Position numbers and translations under genes: made by a program. From Nitrospinota bacterium (GTDB lineage: Bacteria; UBA8248), in contig DNYS01000093.1 in assembly GCA_003506735.1 (NCBI GenBank), forward strand, positions 5,853 to 16,099: a DNA stretch of 10,247 nucleotides. The letters run 5' to 3'. Numbering within the stretch: the stretch's first letter is position 1; each line of letters begins with the position of its first letter. Under the pieces are notes generated by a model that ran no database searches, was not told the origin of the DNA, and saw nothing but the letters and a program-made list of their open reading frames with translations. Positions 1 through 6,174 of the stretch are shown here, one piece after another.

Positions 1-96
1 GAGTTTTTCGGAATATATACCTCCCCGGCTGGCATGAAGGGGCAAACTGTAATAGAAGATCGCCTGAAAAATGGTACAGTCGGATCACAAGGTTAA
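1..96 (+). CDS. Possible C-terminal end of an upstream gene (partial)
   Basis: The first frame is open from the window edge to a TAA at 94-96 and reads as about 31 residues containing GIYTSPAGMKGQ and ending KNGTVGSQG. The composition is compatible with the tail of a real protein, but the fragment is too short to assign to a family. Another frame is also open to about 102, so the frame choice is not secure. A weak hairpin plus T-run follows at 126-148, which would fit the end of a transcription unit. No function is proposed. Confidence 0.3.
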   Translation, partial: EFFGIYTSPAGMKGQTVIEDRLKNGTVGSQG

Positions 97-125
97 TATA
101 AAGATTGGGTGCCTCAAGGGCGGTT

Positions 126-148
126 GCCTGGCCGCTGGGGAGGCTTTT
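126..148 (+). terminator. Weak terminator-like hairpin after the upstream fragment
   Basis: GCCT (126-129) can pair with AGGC (141-144), with a possible extra inner CC/GG pairing in the loop. TTTT (145-148) follows at once. The stem is short, so this is only a candidate; it would separate an upstream gene from the reductase starting at 193. Confidence 0.25.
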
Positions 149-192
149 ATCGGCATAGATCATTCGTTCGTTTCTTTTTAATTGAGGATGAT

Positions 193-1137
193 ATGGAAAC
201 CTTCCAACCGGCCCGGACCACGATCGGATTCATCGGAATCGGCAAAATGGGAACGCCCATGTCCCGGAATCTGCGGCGGGGCGATTACACGGTCATCGGC
301 TACGATTCCGACCCCGCGGCGCTGGAGAGGGTTCGCCCCGAAGGCGTTCAGGCGGCGGCTTCGATGGCCGATCTGGCCCAGCGGTGCGATGTGATCATCA
401 CAATGCTCCCGAACAGCGATATCGTGGATCGGGTCGTCAACGGTGAGGGCGGGCTGGCGGACAACATGGCGGCCGGCAAACTTTTGATCGACATGAGTTC
501 GTCCTATCCGCGCCGCACGGCGGTCCTGGGAGAGGAGCTTTCACGCCGGAACATCCACATGTTGGGCGCTCCCGTTTCGGGCGGCGTGGTCGGGGCCGAA
601 GCGGCGACGTTGGCCATTATGCCGGGCGGGCCGTCGGATGTGGTTGAGGCGGCGATGCCGATTTTCGAAATCCTGGGCGGAAATATCGTCCATATCGGAG
701 AGGAAGTGGAATCGGGCCATGCCATGAAATGCGTCAACAATTTTCTCTCGGCCACCAATCTTCTTTCCTCGATGGAGGCGGTGGCTTTTGCGGCGAAGAT
801 GGGGCTGGATCCGGAAAAAGTGCTGGCTGTGGTCAACAGCGGCTCCGGCAGAAATTCCGCAACGGCGGATAAATGGCCGCGCCTCCTGCTCAAGCGTGAC
901 TTCAACACGGGATTCGCGGCCGGACTCATGCATAAAGACCTCACCATGGCTTCGGACCTGGCCAGAGAGGTGGGGGCGACCATGTTCCTCCTCAACCACG
1001 TACGCCAAGTGTATGGCCTTGTTGTTTCCAGAAATGGGGCCGATTCGGATCAGGCGCTCATGCTGGAGATGATTGAGGAATGGGTCGGCCAGACCGTCGG
1101 GCAGCCTCCCGGCACGGATCCGAAAAAGGCCCGGTAG
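193..1137 (+). CDS. 3-hydroxyisobutyrate dehydrogenase-family NAD(P)-dependent reductase
   Basis: This is a cytosolic oxidoreductase of the beta-hydroxyacid dehydrogenase family (3-hydroxyisobutyrate dehydrogenase, tartronate semialdehyde reductase, GLYR1-like), which interconverts a beta-hydroxyacid and its semialdehyde using NAD(P). The 314-residue protein has the family architecture and length. The N-terminal Rossmann fold carries GFIGIGKMGTPM at residues 12-23. The substrate loop APVSGG has its serine at about 129. The catalytic lysine lies in GHAMKCVNN at about K179, and the C-terminal helical domain contains the conserved HKDLTMA. I chose the ATG at 193 because GAGG (184-187) sits 5 bases upstream and the Rossmann strand begins at residue 11. 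An in-frame GTG at 109 would add 28 unlikely residues. The family residue before APVSGG is usually Asp but is Gly here. The true substrate cannot be read from sequence, so no gene symbol is given. It appears monocistronic, with a hairpin downstream. Confidence 0.9.
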   Translation: METFQPARTTIGFIGIGKMGTPMSRNLRRGDYTVIGYDSDPAALERVRPEGVQAAASMADLAQRCDVIITMLPNSDIVDRVVNGEGGLADNMAAGKLLIDMSSSYPRRTAVLGEELSRRNIHMLGAPVSGGVVGAEAATLAIMPGGPSDVVEAAMPIFEILGGNIVHIGEEVESGHAMKCVNNFLSATNLLSSMEAVAFAAKMGLDPEKVLAVVNSGSGRNSATADKWPRLLLKRDFNTGFAAGLMHKDLTMASDLAREVGATMFLLNHVRQVYGLVVSRNGADSDQALMLEMIEEWVGQTVGQPPGTDPKKAR

Positions 1138-1152
1138 GGGATGCCCGGAATT

Positions 1153-1175
1153 GTCATCCAGCTGATGACGTTTTT
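1153..1175 (+). terminator. Candidate intrinsic terminator after the reductase gene
   Basis: A perfect six-base stem GTCATC (1153-1158) and GATGAC (1164-1169) encloses the loop CAGCT. One G and then TTTTT (1171-1175) follow. An outer CCCGG (1144-1148)/CCGGG (1177-1181) pairing could form an alternative longer fold. The position 15 bases after the stop codon fits rho-independent termination. The stem is only moderately GC-rich, so strength is uncertain. Confidence 0.5.
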
Positions 1176-1201
1176 GCCGGGTTCGGTGCGACTGACAGGA
1201 T

Positions 1202-1621
1202 ATGCGGGATGATTTTTTGAAAATGATGAATTCACCTATTTCCAGCCTCAAATGGCGCCGTCTGGCTCTTTGGGCCTTGGTTTCGATGGCGGGTTTTTCG
1301 GTGGGAGGCTGCGCCTGGTTGGATAAAAATGTCGTCGAAAAGGTAAAAAACATCAATCGCCGTACACTCACCGTCATTACCGATCCGCCGGGCGCCGATT
1401 TATTTGTCAACGATGTGTTTCAGGGAAAAACGCCGGTATCCATTACATACAAGGCCGGCGTAAAGGACATGTGGAGCGGGTTCGTGGTGGTGGTCCAAAA
1501 AAAAGGCTATTTGCCCATACGGCGGAAGGTGTCCTACCAGAAAAAATCGCTGAACTTTCGCCTGATTCGCATCAGACGCGGAAAAAGGCGCAGGGGTTTC
1601 CGGCCACCCGGCCCACGCTGA
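1202..1621 (+). CDS. Small PEGA-domain lipoprotein
   Basis: This encodes a predicted 139-residue exported lipoprotein with one PEGA domain, a small beta-rich fold common on surface or periplasmic proteins. A basic KWRR precedes the hydrophobic segment LALWALVSMAGF and a lipobox-like SVGGC, placing the lipidated cysteine at C37 (C29 if translation starts at the third Met). The PEGA signature follows at about residues 54-77: TLTVITDPPGADLFVNDV, then GKTPVSITY. The C-terminus is strongly basic (IRIRRGKRRRG, then PPGPR). The start is uncertain. ATG 1202 has AGGA only one base away. ATG 1223 or 1226 has GGGATGA about 10-13 bases upstream and gives a more normal signal peptide. It lies between a terminator-like hairpin and the rplU leader, so it may be a single-gene unit. 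The specific role is unknown; PEGA domains do not define an enzymatic function. Confidence 0.75.
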   Translation: MRDDFLKMMNSPISSLKWRRLALWALVSMAGFSVGGCAWLDKNVVEKVKNINRRTLTVITDPPGADLFVNDVFQGKTPVSITYKAGVKDMWSGFVVVVQKKGYLPIRRKVSYQKKSLNFRLIRIRRGKRRRGFRPPGPR

Positions 1622-1623
1622 TT

Positions 1624-1654
1624 CTCCGGACGGACGCCCACCCCGGAGTTTCTT
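1624..1654 (+). terminator. Weak terminator-like hairpin after the PEGA gene
   Basis: CTCCGG (1624-1629) is complementary to CCGGAG (1643-1648), with a 13-base loop and TTTCTT following. The loop is large and the T-run interrupted, so this is a tentative call supported mainly by position just after the stop codon. Confidence 0.3.
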
Positions 1655-1687
1655 GAAATCCTTGTGTTTTCTTCTCTTCAGGCCGAA

Positions 1688-1717
1688 TTGACAATCCCCC
1701 TCCGGCATTGCTAAAAG
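1688..1717 (+). promoter_or_regulatory. Candidate sigma70-type promoter for the rplU operon
   Basis: A perfect -35 consensus TTGACA (1688-1693) is followed, after an 18-base spacer, by TAAAAG (1712-1717), which matches four of six -10 positions. It lies about 140 bases ahead of rplU in the only long gap before the ribosomal-protein operon. This would give a leader long enough for regulation. The -10 is imperfect. Confidence 0.45.
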
Positions 1718-1764
1718 AAAGGGCTTTTCCGGCCTCCCTCCCTGCGGTCGAGAAGGGAATGGGG

Positions 1765-1792
1765 CTGTTAATTCGGATGATGGATGTATAAA
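1765..1792 (+). promoter_or_regulatory. Second candidate promoter closer to rplU
   Basis: TATAAA (1787-1792) is a good -10 hexamer. The best -35 at suitable spacing is CTGTTA (1765-1770), which matches the consensus poorly. It would start transcription near 1799, giving a leader of about 60 bases. It is an alternative or addition to the TTGACA promoter upstream. Confidence 0.3.
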
Positions 1793-1797
1793 CGTTC

Positions 1798-1857
1798 GTG
1801 CCGGGGCACCCCGCGCGATCCAATGATTGGGCCTGCCGGCCTAGGAGATGGCGTCTC
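1798..1857 (+). promoter_or_regulatory. rplU leader with hairpins, one overlapping the Shine-Dalgarno
   Basis: The untranslated region holds three small inverted repeats: GTGC/GCAC (1798-1801, 1806-1809), TCCAA/TTGGG with a TGA loop (1819-1831, one wobble pair), and GAGA (1845-1848) with TCTC (1854-1857). The last covers part of the AGGAG ribosome binding site (1843-1847) and ends at the base before the ATG. L21 operons in some bacteria have structured regulatory leaders, but this sequence does not match one that I can recognise by eye, so regulation is inference. Confidence 0.3.
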
Positions 1858-2178
1858 ATGTATGCAGTAGTGGAAACTGGCGGGAAGCAGGTTCGGTTGC
1901 AGGCTGGCGATTCCGTGAAGGTCGAGCGAATTGCCGGCGAAGTGGGTGAGGCGGTTGAACTGGATGATGTTCGCTTGATCGTGGATGGCGATAACGTGAT
2001 CGCCGAAAAGGGCGCGCTCGCCGCCTCGATGGTCCATGCGGTGATTCGCAGCCACGGCAAAGGCGATAAGGTGTACGCTTTCCGCTTCAAGCGGCGAAAG
2101 AACATCCGCACGAAGCGCGGCCACCGCCAGCTATATACCGAGCTTGAGGTAACGGAAATCCAGACAGGGGGCAATTAA
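1858..2178 (+). CDS. rplU: 50S ribosomal protein L21
   Basis: This is ribosomal protein bL21, a 23S rRNA-binding component of the large subunit. The 106-residue product is the usual size and begins with the diagnostic [18 protein letters not shown]. It contains the internal VIAEKGALA and the basic [15 protein letters not shown] segment that contacts rRNA. ATG 1858 was chosen because it starts at the conserved N-terminus and has AGGAG at 1843-1847, 10 bases upstream. An in-frame GTG at 1798 would add 20 non-family residues. It opens a dense gene run: only two bases separate it from rpmA, the near-universal neighbour. Transcription probably starts in the 1688-1792 region. Confidence 0.98.
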   Translation: MYAVVETGGKQVRLQAGDSVKVERIAGEVGEAVELDDVRLIVDGDNVIAEKGALAASMVHAVIRSHGKGDKVYAFRFKRRKNIRTKRGHRQLYTELEVTEIQTGGN

Positions 2179-2180
2179 CC

Positions 2181-2438
2181 ATGGCGCATAAAAAAGCGGG
2201 CGGGAGTTCCTCCAACGGGCGCGACAGCGCAGGTCGCCGCTTGGGAGTGAAACGATTTGCGGGTCAGTTCGTCAAGGCCGGCGAAATCCTTGTCCGTCAG
2301 CGGGGGACATTGTTCCATCCCGGCGAGAATGTCGGTCTGGGGAACGATCATACCCTTTACGCCAAAGCCAGCGGAAAAGTTCAGTTCAAACGCAAGGCGC
2401 GAGCCCGCCGCTATGTCAGCGTGGAGCCAGCCGAGTAG
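2181..2438 (+). CDS. rpmA: 50S ribosomal protein L27
   Basis: This is ribosomal protein bL27, whose N-terminal tail reaches the peptidyl-transferase centre of the large subunit. The 85-residue protein shows the expected [15 protein letters not shown] start, then [22 protein letters not shown], then [16 protein letters not shown]. The Met-Ala-His-Lys start shows no Firmicutes-type cleavable extension, in keeping with a non-Firmicutes host. AGGGGG (2166-2171) lies nine bases before the ATG and inside the end of rplU. It is cotranscribed with rplU and followed after 37 bases by obgE. Confidence 0.98.
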   Translation: MAHKKAGGSSSNGRDSAGRRLGVKRFAGQFVKAGEILVRQRGTLFHPGENVGLGNDHTLYAKASGKVQFKRKARARRYVSVEPAE

Positions 2439-2475
2439 CCAGCCCCATTTCCTATTTTCCCGCCGCGGCCACGCG

Positions 2476-3528
2476 ATGTTTGTAGATACCGCAAAATTAT
2501 TTGTTCAATCGGGAAAGGGCGGGGACGGCTGCCTGAGTTTCCGGCGTGAGAAGTATATCCCTAAAGGGGGGCCGGACGGCGGAGACGGCGGCCGCGGTGG
2601 CCACGTTATTTTCCAAACGAACTCATCGCTGAACACCCTTCTTCATTTCCGTCATCGGCCGAATCTCCGCGCCCAATCGGGCGAGGCGGGCAAGGGCCGC
2701 CGCATGCACGGCGCCAACGGCGAGGATCTGATTGTCTCCGTCCCTATCGGAACCATCGTCCGCGATGTGAGCACCGGCGATGTGATCGCGGATTTGTCCG
2801 GGGAGGGTGAGGAGGTCGTCATCGCCCTGGGGGGGCGGGGAGGCCTGGGGAACGAACATTTTAAAAGCTCGACCAACCGTGCCCCGCGAAAAACGACGAA
2901 AGGCCTTCCCGGCGAGGAAGTGGAGTTGGAGGTGGAACTCAAACTTCTGGCCGATGTCGGCCTGATCGGGATGCCCAACGCCGGGAAATCCACCCTGATT
3001 TCCCGGATTTCGGCCAGCCGGCCCAAGATCGCGGATTATCCCTTCACTACGCTGGAACCCAACTTGGGAGTAGTGGATCTCGGGGATTTCCGCTCCTGCG
3101 TTGTGGCCGATATTCCAGGCCTGATCCCCGGCGCCCACACGGGCAAGGGACTGGGCATGAGATTTTTGCGCCACGTGGATCGGTGCTCGCTGCTGCTTCA
3201 TCTAGTGGATGCCAGCGTCCCGAGCGATCATGCGCTTTCGGATATGGACGCCATATCCAGTGAACTCGAATTGTTCTCCGCGGAACTCGCCCGGAAGCCG
3301 AGGCTGGCGGTGTTGTCCAAGTTGGATCTGACCGAATCCCAGGAGCAGGCGGAGACTCTCCGGAAGGGCCTGGAGGCGCGCGGTTATCAGGTCATCGGAA
3401 TCTCGTCCGTTTCGGGAGAGGGGCTCCAGGAGTTGATCGGCCATATTTCCCGGAATCTATCCGAAAGGGCGAATGACGGGGAGAAAAAGGAAGCGGGCAG
3501 CGCAACCAAGAAAGAGGGAGCGCTATGA
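2476..3528 (+). CDS. obgE: Obg-family GTPase, ribosome assembly
   Basis: This is the essential GTPase ObgE/CgtA, which binds the 50S subunit and links its maturation to nucleotide status and growth. The 350-residue protein starts with the glycine-rich Obg fold (MFVDTAKLFVQSGKGGDGC, then GGPDGGDGGRGG). The GTPase domain follows: G1 GMPNAGKS at 165-172, switch I YPFTTLEPNLG, G3 DIPG at 212-215, G4 SKLD at 281-284 and a G5-like SSVSGEG. G4 has Ser where NKxD is usual. There is no C-terminal OCT domain, only a short charged tail, as in proteobacterial forms. The ATG at 2476 gives the conserved N-terminus, although I see no clear Shine-Dalgarno in the 37-base gap. A longer in-frame start at 2257 would run through rpmA and is rejected. 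Its last four bases overlap proB (ATGA). Confidence 0.97.
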   Translation: MFVDTAKLFVQSGKGGDGCLSFRREKYIPKGGPDGGDGGRGGHVIFQTNSSLNTLLHFRHRPNLRAQSGEAGKGRRMHGANGEDLIVSVPIGTIVRDVSTGDVIADLSGEGEEVVIALGGRGGLGNEHFKSSTNRAPRKTTKGLPGEEVELEVELKLLADVGLIGMPNAGKSTLISRISASRPKIADYPFTTLEPNLGVVDLGDFRSCVVADIPGLIPGAHTGKGLGMRFLRHVDRCSLLLHLVDASVPSDHALSDMDAISSELELFSAELARKPRLAVLSKLDLTESQEQAETLRKGLEARGYQVIGISSVSGEGLQELIGHISRNLSERANDGEKKEAGSATKKEGAL

Positions 3529-4673
3529 CGAAAGCCGCGCGGGGCAGGCGCAGGGAGCCGATACTTCGAAGCCGCCGAATCATCGTGAAGGTTGGCGGCT
3601 CCGTCCTCACGGCGCCCAATGAGGAGGGGGTGAACCGCCGGGTGCTAGGGCAAATCGTCTCCCAGGTGGTTGAGTTGCGCGAGGCCAGGCGCGATGTGGT
3701 GCTGGTTTCCTCTGGTGCGATTGCGGCGGGCGTTAAGCGATTGGGAATGAAGCGCATTCCCAGCGCGATTCCGGAGCGCCAGGCGGCGGCGGCCGTGGGC
3801 CAGCCCATATTGATGGAGGCCTATGGGCGCGCATTCAATCGAAAAGGGGTTGAAATTGGCCAGGTGCTCTTGACCCATGCGGATTTGGATGTCCGGAGCC
3901 GGTTTTTGAACGCTTGCAATACGTTTGAGACCCTTCTTGCCAAAGGCGTGATACCCATCGTCAACGAAAACGATACCGTGTCGATTGAGGAAATCCAATT
4001 TGGCGATAACGATATCCTGGCCGCGCAGGTCGCCCAGATGGTCCGGGCGGAACTGGTTATTATCCTCTCGGACGTGGACGGACTCTACGATGCCGATCCG
4101 GGGGTGACGCCCGGCGCCTCATTGTTGCGCCGGGTGGAGGGGCTGCCCGCTAAGGTGGTGGAAGTGGCTGGTGGGAGCCTGAATCCGCTCGCCCACGGGG
4201 GAATGGCCACGAAAATGAACGCGGTGAAAGTGCTGAACCGGGTCGGAATTTCCACACTCATCGTCAAGGGCCGATCCGCGGGGGTCCTTGTCCGCGCCCT
4301 TAATGGAGAGGAGTGTGGAACTTTGTTTGTTCCCAATGGCGCCCGCCTCAAGGGAAAAAAGGGGTGGATTGGCACGACGGCCAAACCCAAGGGCTGGATT
4401 CGCCTCGACGGCGGAGCGGTCCGGGCGCTGATCGACCGAGGGAAGAGCCTTTTGCCCATCGGGGTGACCGAGGCCAGCGGGGATTTTCGTTTCGGCGATA
4501 TGGTGGAAATTCGCGATCCGCTTGGAAACACCATCGGCAAGGGGCTGGTCAACTACAATGCCGCGCAGGTGGTGCGGATTGCCGGTAAACAGACGCGCGA
4601 AATAGAGGCAATTCTCGGAAGCAAGGATTACGATGAGATAATCCATCGCAACAACCTGGCGCTTTTGACCTGA
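3525..4673 (+). CDS. proB: Glutamate 5-kinase with PUA domain
   Basis: This enzyme phosphorylates L-glutamate with ATP to gamma-glutamyl phosphate, the first step of proline synthesis, in the cytosol. The 382-residue protein has the amino-acid kinase fold with IVKVGGSVLT (K22), VLVSSGAIAAG at 59-69, IVNENDTVS at about 145-153, FGDND at 159-163, LSDVDGLYDADP at 181-192 and HGGMATKM at 224-231. A C-terminal PUA domain (about 285-375) gives the long form typical of bacteria. The N-terminus is about 16 residues longer than usual and basic. The ATG overlaps the obgE stop (ATGA), with GAGGGAG at 3514-3520, suggesting translational coupling. In many genomes proA follows directly; here nadD follows after 27 bases, so glutamyl-phosphate reductase must be encoded elsewhere if the pathway is complete. 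Confidence 0.96.
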   Translation: MTKAARGRRREPILRSRRIIVKVGGSVLTAPNEEGVNRRVLGQIVSQVVELREARRDVVLVSSGAIAAGVKRLGMKRIPSAIPERQAAAAVGQPILMEAYGRAFNRKGVEIGQVLLTHADLDVRSRFLNACNTFETLLAKGVIPIVNENDTVSIEEIQFGDNDILAAQVAQMVRAELVIILSDVDGLYDADPGVTPGASLLRRVEGLPAKVVEVAGGSLNPLAHGGMATKMNAVKVLNRVGISTLIVKGRSAGVLVRALNGEECGTLFVPNGARLKGKKGWIGTTAKPKGWIRLDGGAVRALIDRGKSLLPIGVTEASGDFRFGDMVEIRDPLGNTIGKGLVNYNAAQVVRIAGKQTREIEAILGSKDYDEIIHRNNLALLT

Positions 4674-4700
4674 CGCACGGCCGCTCGATTTGGGGAATCT

Positions 4701-5369
4701 ATGCGCACTGGCGTTCTAGGAGGAACTTTCAACCCGATTCATTACGGGCATTTGCGCCCTGCGGATGAAGTGCGAGAGGCGCTCGATCTGGATCAGGTGA
4801 GGATCGTCCCCCTCTCTCTTCCCGCCCACAAAACCCCGGACGATATTGCTCCGGCCGAGGATCGGCTGGAGATGGTGCATCTGGCCCTGGAGGAATTCCC
4901 CCATTTCGTGTGCGATCCGATCGAGATCGAGCGGGGAGGAATTTCCTACACCGTTGACACTCTGGCCGAATTGTCCGAGGGCTCCTGCCGGGGGCATGAT
5001 CTTTTCTTCATTATCGGCGCCGATGCCTTCTCCTTCCTCGAATCCTGGCGCGAGCCCCTGAGACTCCTCGGAATGGTGAACTTCGCCGTAACGCTGAGGG
5101 GCGAGCAGGATGCAGGCGAGGTTATGACGCGCGTGGAAGAAAAATTGAAAGGATTGGACAAACGGGCACATTTCAAGTCGGTTGGAGAAAATATGTTTCA
5201 ATACATTGATTCCGAAAGATTTATAAATTTTACTTCCGTGGATACGCTAAATATTTCAGCCACCATGATCCGGGAATGGATTCGCTCCAGGAGGTCTTTA
5301 CGGAATTTATTGCCTCCATCGGTGGAAGGAATTATAATCCGGCGCGGTTTATATGGTTGGGAAGAATAG
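4701..5369 (+). CDS. nadD: Nicotinate-nucleotide adenylyltransferase
   Basis: This enzyme adenylates nicotinate mononucleotide to deamido-NAD in cytosolic NAD synthesis. The 222-residue product has the nucleotidyl-transferase signature GGTFNPIHYGHL at residues 7-18 (HxGH-type histidines H14 and H17), SLPAHKTPDDIAPAEDRLEMVHLAL, GGISYTVDTL, FIIGADAF and the ISATMIREWIRS phosphate-binding motif from residue 185. GGGGA (4692-4696) sits four bases ahead of the ATG. The 3' third becomes noticeably AT-rich compared with proB. The last 17 bases overlap the start of rsfS. The conserved nadD-rsfS pairing supports the call. Confidence 0.96.
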   Translation: MRTGVLGGTFNPIHYGHLRPADEVREALDLDQVRIVPLSLPAHKTPDDIAPAEDRLEMVHLALEEFPHFVCDPIEIERGGISYTVDTLAELSEGSCRGHDLFFIIGADAFSFLESWREPLRLLGMVNFAVTLRGEQDAGEVMTRVEEKLKGLDKRAHFKSVGENMFQYIDSERFINFTSVDTLNISATMIREWIRSRRSLRNLLPPSVEGIIIRRGLYGWEE

Positions 5370-5769
5370 ATTTTTTATCGCTGAGGAGGACTTGGGAATT
5401 ATCCTTGAAGAACGTCTTCGAATAATTCAGGATGCGGTGGAATCAAAAAAGGGGCTGAAACCGGTCACTTTGAACCTCCAGGGGATTTCATCGGAGCTGG
5501 ATGCCTTTTTCATTTGCCATGGGACCAGTTCTCGTCACGTTAGGGCAATTGCCGAGGGAATTCAGGAAATGTTAATAGAAATCGGCGAGAAACCGTTGTT
5601 CATAGAAGGGTTGAATGAAGCAAACTGGGTATTAATGGATTGTGGGGACGTGGGAATCCACATATTTGAGGAGAAAACCAGAGAATATTACCGCCTTGAA
5701 GATCTTTGGTCGCATGCGCCATTAATCGATGTGGCGGCCCCAAGTTCCGCCTCCGGTTCAATTTCTTGA
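5353..5769 (+). CDS. rsfS: Ribosome silencing factor RsfS
   Basis: RsfS (Iojap/YbeB family) binds L14 on the 50S subunit and blocks joining with the 30S when nutrients are short. The 138-residue product contains the family core: IIQDAVESKKGLKPVTLNL, LDAFFICHGTSSRHVRAIAE, then NWVLMDCGDVGIHIFEEKTR and YYRLEDLW. The N-terminus is about 20 residues longer than common for the family and no Shine-Dalgarno precedes ATG 5353. A strong GAGGAGG at 5383-5389 lies inside the reading frame, so the real start may be a non-ATG codon further in, such as ATT 5398; TTG 5392 is too close. With ATG 5353 it overlaps nadD by 17 bases. The gene lies in a stretch less GC-rich than its surroundings. Confidence 0.93.
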   Translation: MVGKNRFFIAEEDLGIILEERLRIIQDAVESKKGLKPVTLNLQGISSELDAFFICHGTSSRHVRAIAEGIQEMLIEIGEKPLFIEGLNEANWVLMDCGDVGIHIFEEKTREYYRLEDLWSHAPLIDVAAPSSASGSIS

Positions 5770-5788
5770 GCTTACCTGAGGGAATCAA

Positions 5789-6163
5789 GTGAAACATTTG
5801 AAAAAAAAAGAATTAGAAGTTTTGTATGTTCGTCTAGGTGAGGTGCGCCGTGAGATTATGGGGGATGTCGAAGCGGTGCAGCGCCAGAGTACCGAATTTG
5901 GCGATGATGGAACGCAGGATATTGGAGATTTGGCGGCAGCCACATACTCGCAGCAGGTGTTGATGGAACTCGGCGAGCGGGAGCGGGAGCGATTGCGCGA
6001 GGTTGAGGCCGCCTTTAAGCGAATCGAGGATGGCACCTACGGGATTTGCGAGGAATCGGACAAGCCTATTCCATTCACACGCCTTGAAGTGATTCCCTAC
6101 GCGCGCTTCACGGTGGGGGCTCAAAACGAGCTCGAGCAGCGTAGGAAAAACGGCGGGATGTAA
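5789..6163 (+). CDS. DksA/TraR-family protein with degenerate zinc finger
   Basis: This is a 124-residue member of the DksA/TraR family, whose canonical members bind the RNA polymerase secondary channel and modulate initiation with ppGpp. A long N-terminal helical hairpin (about residues 3-80, with the turn near GDDGTQDIGD) precedes the C-terminal globular signature DGTYGICEESDKPIPFTRLEVIPYARF (81-107). The four zinc cysteines of DksA are reduced to one: C87 remains, while the partner positions read S90, T108 and A111. Such reduced versions are known in the family (for example the YteA-type proteins of bacilli), so the fold is probably kept without zinc. Start GTG 5789 has GAGGGA (5778-5783) five bases upstream. 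It lies 19 bases after rsfS and 11 before the TPR gene, so it is likely cotranscribed. Whether it still binds polymerase cannot be told. Confidence 0.85.
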   Translation: MKHLKKKELEVLYVRLGEVRREIMGDVEAVQRQSTEFGDDGTQDIGDLAAATYSQQVLMELGERERERLREVEAAFKRIEDGTYGICEESDKPIPFTRLEVIPYARFTVGAQNELEQRRKNGGM

Positions 6164-6174
6164 GGGGCCTCCGC

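Noticed and set aside
109..192. Upstream GTG start for the reductase, adding 28 residues
   Set aside because: The added residues do not fit the family and the ATG at 193 has a properly spaced GAGG.
541..1410. 289-codon open frame on the minus strand across the reductase gene
   Set aside because: It overlaps a gene with clear family motifs, its translation shows no recognisable domain, and long antisense frames are common in GC-rich genes.
1798..1857. Upstream GTG start for rplU
   Set aside because: L21 proteins start at MYAVV; the extra residues are translated leader sequence.
2257..2475. Long N-terminal extension of obgE through rpmA
   Set aside because: It overlaps L27 in another frame and is not part of the Obg fold.
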